The notes under the pieces: model-generated
Told to the model about the DNA's origin: nothing
Database searches by the model: none
The model's input: the letters and a program-made list of their open reading frames with translations, nothing else
NCBI GenBank assembly: GCA_016718845.1
Contig: JADKCK010000012.1
Coordinates: 1 to 64,000 of the forward strand
Direction: 5' to 3'
DNA: 64,000 nt
Source: Sphingobacteriales bacterium
Lineage (GTDB): Bacteria; Bacteroidota; Bacteroidia; Chitinophagales; UBA2359
Made by a program: the position numbers and the translations under genes
Shown here: piece after piece, positions 17,261-25,706 of the stretch
Layout of the letters: each line of letters starts with the position of its first letter
How positions within the stretch are numbered: the stretch's first letter is position 1

Positions 17261-19192
17261 TTAATGCTGCACCAACATTTTTTGCGTAACTCGGCTATCG
17301 TTATAATCGATAGTTACCAAATACATGCCATTGGGCAATGTTTGGGTATCAATATTGGTTTGGTTTTTGCCTGTGTAGATGCTAATTGTTTGTTGAGATA
17401 CGGTACGCCCGCTTAGGTCTGTTAAAACAATTTTTGCTTGACTGTTATTGTTGGCTATTAGTTGCAAAGTAGCTGTATTGTTTACTGGATTAGGGAATAC
17501 CGTAAACTGGCTTGTTAGGTCGGTTTTGTTGGCATCGTCGAGGGGCAATAAGGGGTTGGCAATGCTTGCCAACAGGTTGTAGCACAAGGTGGCGTTGTAT
17601 TGTCCGTTCCAGCCATACACCCCAATATAGTAAGTACCCGATGTGGCATTGTTTAAAAATACGGTTTCGTTGTAGGGATACGAATTTTCGGAGATACCCA
17701 CTTGTGTGGTGCCTTTGTACACCACCATATCGTAATCGGCGGCTACGTTGCTTAGGGTAATGGTGATGTCTTTGGTAGAGGTGGTCGAAAATTTAAACCA
17801 ATCTTTGTCGGTGCTGCTGCCAATTTTAGCCGATATAGTGGTGCTTTTGGGAATAGTTTTGGCGGTTGTTCTTTTTTCGTTGCTTTCGTAAGTGTCGGTG
17901 CAAGGCTGTGGGTTGCTGCCGCCTGTGCCGCTTAAACAACTTGCTGCCCCAACGCGCGAGCGTATAAGGTTGCCCGGTTGTGTGCCAAAGCCATTATTGA
18001 GGTTAATACCATAAGATGTTAGGTGACAGTAGCTCATGATAGTACCGCCATTGCTAGGTGCCGGTCCCGAGCTGCAACTGCCCTCGGTGGGATAGCAATT
18101 ATCGAGGGCTTGGTTGCTGTTTGTGCCCCAAACACAAGCCTGTGTATGTGGCGAGCCTAAATTATGCCCTAACTCGTGTGTTACGCACTCTACCGTCCAC
18201 GAAAAAGTAGGTACGGTATAATAATAGGTATTGATGTTGCTGTAGCCTACTGCCCAATATTTGTTGTCGCATAATACATTTAGATAGGCTACCCCGCCGT
18301 TTCCGCTTGGTTCGGTGGATAACAGATGGGCTATATCGCCATTGAAGTTGCCATTTAATTGAGCCTGAAAAGCATCGAGTGCCGCCGACGACGAAGATGT
18401 GGTGTAGGGGTCGTTGCTTGACCAAACATAAATTTCGGAGATGGCTATGTTTATGTTTTCGTTGGCATACAAAGTAGCTACTTGATTAAACAAACCTGTG
18501 GCGTAGTTAGTAGCATTGGCTACGCTGCCTTTGTTTTGATACATGTGGTAGTCGCACTGAAAATAAATCATTACGGTATCGGTTAGGGCGCGGCTGTTGT
18601 CTATTTGGTGTGGGTCTATGCCCAAATCGTTGGGGTTGTAAAATGGTTGCGGAATATTGTCGGTTTCGCAGTTGTAGTTATTGGCAATCAACAAATTGCG
18701 GTCGTTGTACAAAATATAATCGGTTCGGCTGGGGTGTCGGGCATCTTCTATTTCGCCCAAAACATAATTACTACCATCGGCAAGCGTGATAAGCCCCATT
18801 ACCATATCGCCAAAAATACTAATAGTTACTATGCTTTTTGTTTCGCCCTGCACTGTACCCCTGTAGTACAAACCTTTTTGGTAAGCTACTTTTTGGCTAT
18901 TGCCCGTTTGCACATTAAACCCTTTGGCTAATATGTCGAACTGTTGCAAATTTAAGGTTAAATTGCGGTTTCGGTTGATGGGTAAGGTGAAAACGGCTGT
19001 TTGTTGATTGGCTTGATACGCCTGCTTAAGTGCGGCGGTGTTAAGCGTTAAATAAGTTGCCTCGTGCACTTCTTTGGCATAAGTAAGCGGCTGATTGGCA
19101 ATATCAAACAAAGAAACATTGCTTGCTTGTGCCGTTAAGGTACAAATACAGGCAAAAAACAAAAATAGGATACGGTTGAACAAGTAAGCCAT
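17261..19192 (-). CDS. Secreted reprolysin-like zinc metalloprotease with PPC and type IX sorting domains
   Basis: The 643-residue protein starts with a signal peptide (FNRILFLFFACICTLTAQA). A propeptide-like region leads to the catalytic domain with the metzincin zinc motif THELGHNLGSPHT near residue 340 and the Met-turn GGTIMSYCHL near 385, as in M12B-type proteases. Residues about 435-545 (YESNEKRTTAK, KDWFKFSTTS, YYIGVYGWNG) match the pre-peptidase C-terminal (PPC) beta domain. The last 80 residues (FTVFPNPVNNTATL, LSGRTVSQQ, LPNGMYLVTI) are a type IX secretion C-terminal sorting domain, so the enzyme is exported across the outer membrane and anchored or released there. It is monocistronic with its own terminator. 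Confidence 0.93.
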   Translation of the reverse strand: MAYLFNRILFLFFACICTLTAQASNVSLFDIANQPLTYAKEVHEATYLTLNTAALKQAYQANQQTAVFTLPINRNRNLTLNLQQFDILAKGFNVQTGNSQKVAYQKGLYYRGTVQGETKSIVTISIFGDMVMGLITLADGSNYVLGEIEDARHPSRTDYILYNDRNLLIANNYNCETDNIPQPFYNPNDLGIDPHQIDNSRALTDTVMIYFQCDYHMYQNKGSVANATNYATGLFNQVATLYANENINIAISEIYVWSSNDPYTTSSSSAALDAFQAQLNGNFNGDIAHLLSTEPSGNGGVAYLNVLCDNKYWAVGYSNINTYYYTVPTFSWTVECVTHELGHNLGSPHTQACVWGTNSNQALDNCYPTEGSCSSGPAPSNGGTIMSYCHLTSYGINLNNGFGTQPGNLIRSRVGAASCLSGTGGSNPQPCTDTYESNEKRTTAKTIPKSTTISAKIGSSTDKDWFKFSTTSTKDITITLSNVAADYDMVVYKGTTQVGISENSYPYNETVFLNNATSGTYYIGVYGWNGQYNATLCYNLLASIANPLLPLDDANKTDLTSQFTVFPNPVNNTATLQLIANNNSQAKIVLTDLSGRTVSQQTISIYTGKNQTNIDTQTLPNGMYLVTIDYNDSRVTQKMLVQH

Positions 19193-19446
19193 AGTAATTG
19201 TGTTTACTGTTGATGATGTGTTGTGTTATGTTAGTTTATGAGCGGTAAATGTAATCAACTTGCACAAATATTTACTCATCTTGTAAAAAAAATGACCTTA
19301 ATTTTACAAAACCTACCTTTTTGTTTTATTTTTCGTAACTTTGCCTTTATTTTAACAAAACGTAAAAATAGCCCCTAAAAAACCACCAATCCGTTAATAA
19401 TTCGTTAATTACCTAGTTTTTATTTCGTTTTTTTGTTAGAAGGTTG

Positions 19447-19454
19447 TATTTTTG
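19447..19454 (+). promoter_or_regulatory. -7 promoter box TATTTTTG
   Basis: TATTTTTG matches TAnnTTTG and lies about 85 bp before the chosen start of the DUF1599 gene. It falls inside the longest open frame from 19433, which argues that the protein starts further downstream. Confidence 0.45.
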
Positions 19455-19537
19455 CGCAGCGAAAAAGCAAGCTGCCACAGATAAAAAAAACCTTACCTAA
19501 TCTATCCCCAAAATATATCCACCAACAAACCATTAAC

Positions 19538-20080
19538 TTGAAAGATACCGTAACCTTATACGACGATGCCTTGGCACATTGCCGAGCTTTGTTTGAACAA
19601 AAAACCACCGATTATGGCACGGCATGGCGCGTTTTGAGGCTACCCTCTTTAACCGACCAACTTTACATAAAGGCTCAACGCATACGAACCCTCGAAGAGA
19701 ACGGCTCGTCGGCGGTGGGCGAAGGCATAGAACCCGAATTTGTGGGCATTGTTAACTATTGTATCATGGCATTGATACAGCTAAACTACCCACCACAAAC
19801 CGAAACCGACTGGCAAATATCGCCCAACACCGCACTGCAATACTACGACCAGCAAGCCAACTATGTGCGTCAACTAATGCTGGCAAAAAACACCGATTAT
19901 GGCGATGCATGGCGATACATGCGTATTAGCTCTTACACCGACCTAATACTGATGAAACTGCTACGGGTAAAACAAATCGAAAACAATAAGGGGCAAACGC
20001 TTGTTTCTGAAGGCATAGAGGCTAATTATGCCGACATGATGAACTACGCCCTATTTGCTTTGATTAAATTGCACCAATAG
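19538..20080 (+). CDS. DUF1599 family protein (two copies of the domain)
   Basis: Two repeats are visible: TTDYGTAWRVLRLPSLTDQ ... VGEGIEPEFVGIVNY in the first half and NTDYGDAWRYMRISSYTD ... VSEGIEANYADMMNY in the second. This is the DUF1599 (nucleotide modification-associated) family, found as a doubled protein of about 180 residues in Bacteroidota. The frame is open from 19433, but a -7 box lies inside that extension and family proteins start close to the first repeat, so the TTG at 19538 (LKDTVTLYDDAL) is preferred; this start is not certain. It precedes the DoxX-like gene by 90 bp, the usual pairing. The biochemical role is unknown. Confidence 0.85.
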   Translation: MKDTVTLYDDALAHCRALFEQKTTDYGTAWRVLRLPSLTDQLYIKAQRIRTLEENGSSAVGEGIEPEFVGIVNYCIMALIQLNYPPQTETDWQISPNTALQYYDQQANYVRQLMLAKNTDYGDAWRYMRISSYTDLILMKLLRVKQIENNKGQTLVSEGIEANYADMMNYALFALIKLHQ

Positions 20081-20170
20081 CAACTCAAAACCATTTTTAC
20101 CGCCTTAACCACACCTAATAGCCAAAACCAAACAACACACCTAAACTTCTAACTTTTATCTTCTTCATCA

Positions 20171-21331
20171 ATGAAATATTTCTATCAAATTATCCGCTTT
20201 TTAGTCGGCGGTTTCTTTATCTTCTCGGGCGTAGTAAAAGCCATAGACCCAATGGGAACAGGCTTTAAAATGGAAGAATACTTTGAGGTATTTAGCCAAG
20301 CCCTACCCTTTATGTCGGGCGTATGGGAGTTCTTTGCAGGCTTTGCCCTACCCATTGCCATAGCAATGATCGTGTTCGAAATTTTCTTGGGTGTATCGCT
20401 ACTCTTAGGCACACTTCCCCGACTTACCCTTTGGGGCTATGCCGCCCTTATAGGCTTTTTTACCATCTTAACAGGCTACTCGGCTTATACCGGTAAAGTA
20501 ACCGATTGCGGCTGTTTCGGCGATTTTATGAAACTAAAACCCATCGAAACCTTTACCAAAGATGTAGTACTCTCTTTCTTAACCGTCTTTCTGTTCGCCT
20601 TCCGCAAGTACCTAACTCCGCTTTTTAATCCTAAAATAGGGCTTAGTCTGGTAATAGCCGCCACACTTTGGGCACTCTGGTTCGATATGCGAAACGTTTG
20701 GGACCTGCCCGTTGTTGATTTCCGCCCCTATAAAATTGGCGCAGACCTAAACAAAGGTCGCTCAACCGAAGGACTCGACGAAGGACTTATCCAAACCTTC
20801 TATACCCTAAAAAATACTAAAACCGCCGAAACCAAAGAAATAGAAAGCATGGAGTATACTAGCTCGGGTATTTGGAAAGACAAAAACTGGGAAATTGATA
20901 AAGATAAAACCCGACAAGTTACCGTGCGCGAACCACAACTACCCAAAATCAAAGATTTGATGATTATAGACCCCAATGGAGTAGAAGTTACCGACTCGCT
21001 GCTCGCTATACCGGGCTTCCAATTCTGGGTTACATCATGGAACCTCGATAAATCGGACCGACAAGGCTACGCAGCTATCAATGCCGTAATGAGCAACGCC
21101 AAAGCAGCAGGTGTACCTATCTTCGGCTTATCTAATGCACCCTTTGAGCAAAGCAACGCCCTTGCCGATAGCCTCTACACCTTTTACAACCTCGACCCTA
21201 CCCCGATAAAAACCATGATGCGCTCAAACCCAGGGGTAATGCTTATCAAAGATAACGTAGTGGTAGATAAATGGCACTGGAACCACCTACCAACTTACGC
21301 CAAAATGAAAGCCACCCACAAAATGCCTTAA
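20171..21331 (+). CDS. DoxX/MauE-like membrane protein, BT_3928 family
   Basis: The 386-residue protein has four membrane segments in the first 150 residues (FLVGGFFIFSGVVKAIDP at the start, then FFAGFALPIAIAMIVFEIFL, LWGYAALIGFFTILTGYSA and a fourth near 135), with a Cys pair in VTDCGCFGDFMKLKP, a hallmark of MauE/DoxX-like proteins. The rest (about 190-386) is a soluble thioredoxin-like region ending in PGVMLIKDNVVVDKWHWNHLP. The family is thought to act in membrane redox or oxidoreductase chemistry; the actual substrate is unknown. It follows DUF1599, the typical Bacteroidota arrangement, and a hairpin terminator follows it. Confidence 0.88.
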   Translation: MKYFYQIIRFLVGGFFIFSGVVKAIDPMGTGFKMEEYFEVFSQALPFMSGVWEFFAGFALPIAIAMIVFEIFLGVSLLLGTLPRLTLWGYAALIGFFTILTGYSAYTGKVTDCGCFGDFMKLKPIETFTKDVVLSFLTVFLFAFRKYLTPLFNPKIGLSLVIAATLWALWFDMRNVWDLPVVDFRPYKIGADLNKGRSTEGLDEGLIQTFYTLKNTKTAETKEIESMEYTSSGIWKDKNWEIDKDKTRQVTVREPQLPKIKDLMIIDPNGVEVTDSLLAIPGFQFWVTSWNLDKSDRQGYAAINAVMSNAKAAGVPIFGLSNAPFEQSNALADSLYTFYNLDPTPIKTMMRSNPGVMLIKDNVVVDKWHWNHLPTYAKMKATHKMP

Positions 21332-21347
21332 ACAATTGCCAATTGGT

Positions 21348-21415
21348 AAATGATGAACAATAACTAACGCCAACAGCTTACAAACTGTTTGTTTGTTTAT
21401 TGTTCATCATTTTTT
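21348..21415 (+). terminator. Terminator after the DoxX-like gene
   Basis: AAATGATGAACAATAA (21348-21363) pairs with TTATTGTTCATCATTT, followed by T-runs. The remaining part of the gap 21416-21770 shows no gene that I can support. Confidence 0.55.
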
Positions 21416-21770
21416 ATTTTGGATAAACCATTTACGCAAAAATTTTACTTTGCCTAAAAACCTTAGCCTTAGCAACTGTTTTTAAAAATGATTTACGCTT
21501 TATTTAAAACCTAAATCTAAACAAATTTGCGGGTACTCGCAATTATACGGTGCTACTAAAAAGCCAATACCAATCAACCTAAAATCAATCTGCCTGTATC
21601 ACCAAATAAAAATCTACCTTAATCCGTATTTAATTTGTAAAATCTGTGTCTTAAATAATGCTAAAACAGTCAACACATAAGTAACTTTTCCGCCACCTTT
21701 ACTATATAAAATCCCGCTTTTTTGCACCACAATTTATCATCTATCGTTCATCGCCCATAATTTATCTACC

Positions 21771-22853
21771 ATTAATACACAAACAACACGTATAGCCTTT
21801 GTTGCCCCTTACCCCTTCGATACCGTTGGCGGGCAGCGTTTCCGGTTCGAGCAATACCTCGATGTATTAACCCGCGAGGGCATAAGCTATCAAATATTCC
21901 CGTTTTTTGACCCCAAAACCTATAGCATTTTGTACAAACAAGGCAAAATTGTACAGAAAGCCATAGGTTTATTGTTTGCCATTGCACGCCGCTTTTTACT
22001 GCTTTTTACTATCTGGCAATACCACTACATATACATCTACCGCGAAGCCATACCCATTGGTCCACCAATATGGGAGTTTATAGTGGCTAAGTTGTTTAAA
22101 CGCAAAATAATAATAGATTTTGACGATGCCATTTGGCTGCCACCTCAACAAAGCAGCAACGCATGGCTACAACCGCTGCGTTTTTACCACAAACTAAGTT
22201 TTTTGTGCCAATGGGCGTATAAAGTATCGTGCGGAAACACTTTTTTGGCAAACTATGCCCTGCAATACAACCGCAATGTGTGCCTTATACCAACTACCCT
22301 CGATACCCACCAACAACACAACCAAGCTAAACACCACACCAACAAACCCCTTACGGTAATTGGTTGGACAGGCTCGCATACAACGCTGCCTTATCTAACG
22401 CCCCTTTACCCTATTCTGGAACAATTGGCACAGCAATACGCCATTGAGTTTAGGGTTATTGCCAACCAAGCACCCGATACTAAACTGCCCTTTGTAAAGT
22501 TTGTTAAGTGGTCAAGCAAAACTGAGGTTGCCGACCTGTTATCCTTCGATATTGGCATTATGCCCCTTACCAACACCCCTTGGGAAGAAGGCAAATGCGG
22601 GTTTAAAGCCCTACAATATATGTCGTTGGGCATACCTGCGGTGGTGTCGCCCGTGGGCGTAAATAACAGCATAGTGCAGCACACACAAAACGGCTTTATT
22701 GCCCATAACAACCAAGATTGGCTGTATTACCTAAGCCAGCTTATCCAATCGGCAGAGTTACGCAATAAATTGGGCGAAGTAGGTAGACAAACCGTTGTCG
22801 AGCGTTTCTCTAAACAATCGCAAATAAATTCATTTCTTCATCTTTTTCAATAA
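21771..22853 (+). CDS. Group 4-like glycosyltransferase, start codon ATT or unresolved
   Basis: The frame is open well upstream of the first TTG at 21930, and the extra residues RIAFVAPYPFDTVGGQRFRF are a convincing glycosyltransferase N-terminus, so the gene must start upstream of 21789. No ATG, GTG or TTG is available there in frame; the ATT at 21771 (giving MNTQTTRIAFVAPYP) is the only plausible start and gives 360 residues, usual for the family. The C-terminal Rossmann half has IIIDFDDAIW, TVIGWTGSHTTLPYL and IMPLTNTPWEEGKCGFK with the E-x7-E-like donor site. It would transfer a sugar from a nucleotide donor. Its partner gene 22864 follows after 10 bp. Confidence 0.85.
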   Translation: MNTQTTRIAFVAPYPFDTVGGQRFRFEQYLDVLTREGISYQIFPFFDPKTYSILYKQGKIVQKAIGLLFAIARRFLLLFTIWQYHYIYIYREAIPIGPPIWEFIVAKLFKRKIIIDFDDAIWLPPQQSSNAWLQPLRFYHKLSFLCQWAYKVSCGNTFLANYALQYNRNVCLIPTTLDTHQQHNQAKHHTNKPLTVIGWTGSHTTLPYLTPLYPILEQLAQQYAIEFRVIANQAPDTKLPFVKFVKWSSKTEVADLLSFDIGIMPLTNTPWEEGKCGFKALQYMSLGIPAVVSPVGVNNSIVQHTQNGFIAHNNQDWLYYLSQLIQSAELRNKLGEVGRQTVVERFSKQSQINSFLHLFQ

Positions 22854-22863
22854 AAACGCAAAC

Positions 22864-23226
22864 ATGTCTATCCAAAATTTAATAAACGAGCCAAACTCGC
22901 TAACCATTACCCAATTGCAAAACACCGTACACCAATGGATAAACACCATTGGCGTGCGATACTACAACGAACTAACCAACACTGCTATTTTAATGGAAGA
23001 AGTTGGCGAAGTAGCTCGTATTATGGCACGTCAATACGGCGAACAATCGTTTAAAGAAAGCGAGCAAACAGTTGATTTAGCCGACGAACTTGCCGACGTG
23101 CTTTTTGTGCTAGTGTGCATAGCCAACCAAACAGGTATTGATTTGAACCAAGCTGTCCACAAAAACCTTGACAAAAAAACTAAACGCGATGCCACTCGCC
23201 ACGCTAATAACGAAAAATTAAAATAA
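22864..23226 (+). CDS. MazG-like nucleotide pyrophosphohydrolase
   Basis: The 120-residue protein has the four-Glu/Asp signature of the all-alpha NTP pyrophosphohydrolase fold: MEEVGEVARIMAR (residues about 43-56) and LADELADVLFVLVC (about 72-85), followed by a basic C-terminus (DKKTKRDATRH). These proteins hydrolyse (d)NTPs to the monophosphate plus pyrophosphate with Mg2+. It lies between the glycosyltransferase and the SDR gene with short gaps, so the three may be one operon. Confidence 0.9.
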   Translation: MSIQNLINEPNSLTITQLQNTVHQWINTIGVRYYNELTNTAILMEEVGEVARIMARQYGEQSFKESEQTVDLADELADVLFVLVCIANQTGIDLNQAVHKNLDKKTKRDATRHANNEKLK

Positions 23227-23272
23227 CACACCCTAATTTCATCAACCATTTATCCCAAAAAAAACTTTTACT

Positions 23273-23959
23273 ATGCCCAATATTATTGTAACAGGTGCCA
23301 ACAAAGGCATTGGCTATGCCCTTGTGCAAACCTTAGCCGCTAACAGTGCCAACACCATTGTGGCACTGGCTCGAAACCTGCAACCTTTGCTCCAACTACA
23401 AACAACGCACCCAAATGTAATACCTATTTACGCCAACTTTAACCAAACAAACTTTACCGATACCATTAACCATATCGCCCAACACATTAGCCACATAGAT
23501 GCGTTAGTTAATAATGCCGATATCTTAATAAAAAAACCTTTTGTAGATTTAACCGCCGCCGATTGGCTCGACAGTTTTACCGTTAATTTTTTTAGTGCCG
23601 TACAACTTATCCAGCAGTTGTTACCTCGTTTTGCTCCATCGTCGCACATAGTTAATATTAGCAGCATGAGCGGGTTTCAGGGCAGTACCAAATTTGCCGA
23701 GATGACCGCCTACTGCACCTCGAAGGCTGCCCTAAGCAACCTAACCGAATGTTTATCCGTTGAGCTGTTGCCACAAAAAATTTCGGTTAATTGTTTGGCA
23801 TTAGGTGCTGTACAAACCGAGATGCTGCAAACAGCTTTCCCCAATTACAAAGCCCCACTAGATGCTACACAAATGGCTGCTTTTATAGCCAACTTTGTAC
23901 TAACAGGACACCAGTTTTTTAATGGGCAGATATTGCCCGTTACTTTATCTAACCCATAA
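23273..23959 (+). CDS. SDR-family NAD(P)-dependent oxidoreductase
   Basis: Residues 1-20 carry the dinucleotide-binding motif IIVTGANKGIGYAL. NNAD (variant of NNAG) follows near residue 80, and the catalytic Ser of NISSMSG and YCTSK (Tyr-xxx-Lys) near residues 127-145 complete the short-chain dehydrogenase active site. At 228 residues it is a classical, short SDR. Substrate is not predictable. A strong hairpin terminator follows at 23981, which closes the run of genes begun by the glycosyltransferase. Confidence 0.9.
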   Translation: MPNIIVTGANKGIGYALVQTLAANSANTIVALARNLQPLLQLQTTHPNVIPIYANFNQTNFTDTINHIAQHISHIDALVNNADILIKKPFVDLTAADWLDSFTVNFFSAVQLIQQLLPRFAPSSHIVNISSMSGFQGSTKFAEMTAYCTSKAALSNLTECLSVELLPQKISVNCLALGAVQTEMLQTAFPNYKAPLDATQMAAFIANFVLTGHQFFNGQILPVTLSNP

Positions 23960-23980
23960 ATTGCCCTAAAAAATTTACTG

Positions 23981-24020
23981 AAAAAAGCATTTGCAATAAT
24001 TACTTGCAAATGCTTTTTTT
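23981..24020 (+). terminator. Terminator after the SDR gene
   Basis: AAAAAGCATTTGCAA pairs with TTGCAAATGCTTTTTTT around a 7-base loop and ends in a T-run. Confidence 0.8.
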
Positions 24021-24132
24021 GTTTTGGTTGATAATGTTGTTTGTTTGTTATAAATAGCTAATTATCTACCCATAAAATAACCCATTTAAGCCCTATTTGG
24101 GCTTATTTTACTAAATTTTACAGAAGCTTGCA

Positions 24133-24378
24133 CAATTCCCTTCGTAGGGAATGGCTCAAAATAAAATTCGGAGCAATTCCCTTCGTAGGGAATACCTCAA
24201 AATAAAATTCGGAGCAATTTATTTCGTGGGGAATACCTCAAAATAAAATTCGGAGTAATTCCCTTTGTGGGGAATACCTCAAAATAAAATTCGGGGCAAT
24301 TTCTTTCGTGGGGAATGCCTCAAAATAAAATTCGGGGCAATTTCTTTCGTGGGGAATGCCTCAAAATAAAATTCGGGG
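24133..24378. repeat. Six tandem 41-bp units, array 1
   Basis: Units begin at 24133, 24174, 24215, 24256, 24297 and 24338 with no length change, and a seventh begins at 24379 but stops matching after about 6 bases. The first unit has the hairpin ATTCCC-TTCGTA-GGGAAT, followed by a fixed half CTCAAAATAAAATTCGG; the palindrome decays in later units (TTTCTTTCGTGGGG). The array ends 217 bp before the start of 24596-25321, upstream of its promoter. The rest of the gap 23960-24595 is the terminator and AT-rich DNA. Confidence 0.9.
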
Positions 24379-24467
24379 CAATTTTGTTTGGAAAAAGCAA
24401 CTTAAAACTACATTTTTATCTATTTATTTGATTATAAAAATAAAAATTTATTTAGCAAAGATGCTTT

Positions 24468-24501
24468 TTTGCAAACTTTTATCAATAAAGATGTATCTTT
24501 G
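24468..24501 (+). promoter_or_regulatory. Promoter TTTG-N22-TATCTTTG
   Basis: TTTG at 24468-24471 and TATCTTTG at 24494-24501 fit the Bacteroidota -33/-7 pattern. It lies between the 41-bp array and the gene 24596. The paralogous gene at 48833 has the same TATCTTTG box. Confidence 0.6.
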
Positions 24502-24595
24502 CACTATCAATAAAACACGTAGTAATAATTTGTTTGTTTTGATAATTAGCTAACTACATTTATTTACAAAATTTAAAAAATTAGCCTATTTTAGT

Positions 24596-25321
24596 ATGAG
24601 TAGAGAATTATATCCCATAGCAAATACCTTTGAAATAAATACACAAGGTAGTCATCGAAAAGCCTTTAGAGTATTTACCGACACCACAGCAAAACTCGAA
24701 GCCGAGATAGCCGACCCCGACATTGCGGTTATGTACAACGAGTTTCAAGCAGTGTCAAAAGTATATCAAACCATTTATTCGCAATCGAAGCAAACAGGTT
24801 TTACCTATCATGGCAAAACGGCTAATTTAGAGCAAGTGCTAACCGCAGAGCTACCAATTGAATTGCGAAAATGGGAAGCAAAAATCCGTTATCATTTTTA
24901 CGAAGATAGCCCCACCGAACAAGAAATTTTTTACAACAAACGTAGCCCCTTTTTAAGCGGAACCTACGAAGACCGCATAACTGCCATATCGGCACTTAGC
25001 GAAAAAACCAAAGAGTTTGACGTTTTAGCCGATGTGCAATTGCAAATAGAAAGTTTTTATAACTTAGCTCAATCGGCAAGACTTGTGCAGCAACAAAACG
25101 AAGGTATGGTTGGCAAACTATCCGATTTGCTTGAAAACCAACGCGTTTTAGTTTGCGATGTGTTGTATGGCGTTTTAGGCTTATTGATGCACAAATACCG
25201 CCACAACCGCCACCAAATATTGCGTTATTTCGATTGGAGTTTGTTGCGTTCGTACAGCAACTCGTCGGCAAACGACGAAGATAATACCGACGAAGAAATT
25301 GACACCACAGACATGGCGTAA
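24596..25321 (+). CDS. Unknown helical protein, paralogue of 47851-48833
   Basis: I do not recognise the family. The 241 residues appear nearly all alpha-helical and soluble, with no signal peptide. A central block aligns with the gene at 47851-48833: RKWEAKIRYHFYEDSP against KRWEAWILTEFDDDSP, then a Y-E-x-R motif (GTYEDRI against GPYEMRL), and near the end VLYGVLGLLMHKY ... ILRYFDWSLLR against RVFGGLIQLYAHD ... IETFFDMRYLQ. The C-terminal tail is acidic (NDEDNTDEEIDTTDM). Both paralogues have a 41-bp-period array and a TATCTTTG promoter upstream, which hints at a common control mechanism. A terminator follows at 25351. Confidence 0.7.
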   Translation: MSRELYPIANTFEINTQGSHRKAFRVFTDTTAKLEAEIADPDIAVMYNEFQAVSKVYQTIYSQSKQTGFTYHGKTANLEQVLTAELPIELRKWEAKIRYHFYEDSPTEQEIFYNKRSPFLSGTYEDRITAISALSEKTKEFDVLADVQLQIESFYNLAQSARLVQQQNEGMVGKLSDLLENQRVLVCDVLYGVLGLLMHKYRHNRHQILRYFDWSLLRSYSNSSANDEDNTDEEIDTTDMA

Positions 25322-25350
25322 ATTGTCTTGTTTATTTTTTTTAAAAAAAA

Positions 25351-25400
25351 CGCTCAATGGCTATTTATCTACCCTATAAATAGCTATCGAGTGTTTTTTT
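25351..25400 (+). terminator. Terminator after 24596-25321
   Basis: CGCTCAATGGCTATTTAT pairs with ATAAATAGCTATCGAGTG with a T-run behind. The rest of the 385-base gap to 25706 contains only a promoter box. Confidence 0.75.
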
Positions 25401-25670
25401 GCATTATAAAAGCCCTATAATTGCTTAGTTTGTGGGGTATTTTTAAGGTTTTAAAATGCGTTTGCTTCGCGCAGTTCCATGTTCGGTGCTTATCGCACCT
25501 TTTGTCTGCCCACAATATGTTTGGTTTGCGCTCGCTACAAAAAACTAATCAAAACCTTACTACACCTCTATTAGTTATCATCCATCAATCCCCCAAAAAA
25601 TCTTTTAAATGCTGCTAAATTTTGCACTAATTAATTGTTTTTTTGTTACCTTTTATAGTATAAAAAAGCG

Positions 25671-25678
25671 TAATTTTG
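25671..25678 (+). promoter_or_regulatory. -7 promoter box of the copper ATPase gene
   Basis: TAATTTTG matches TAnnTTTG 29 bp before the ATG at 25707; a T7-G run lies upstream at 25638-25645, slightly further away than usual for the -33 box. Confidence 0.5.
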
Positions 25679-25706
25679 TGCATCATTCTAAACTATCCTT
25701 AACAAC

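Noticed and set aside
24133..24378. CRISPR array at the 41-bp tandem units
   Set aside because: The whole unit is repeated with no unique spacers, and no cas gene is near; the same holds for 49023-49350.
25421..25618. Small plus-strand frame before the copper ATPase
   Set aside because: No start context or recognisable product; it runs across a gap with a terminator at one end and promoter elements at the other.
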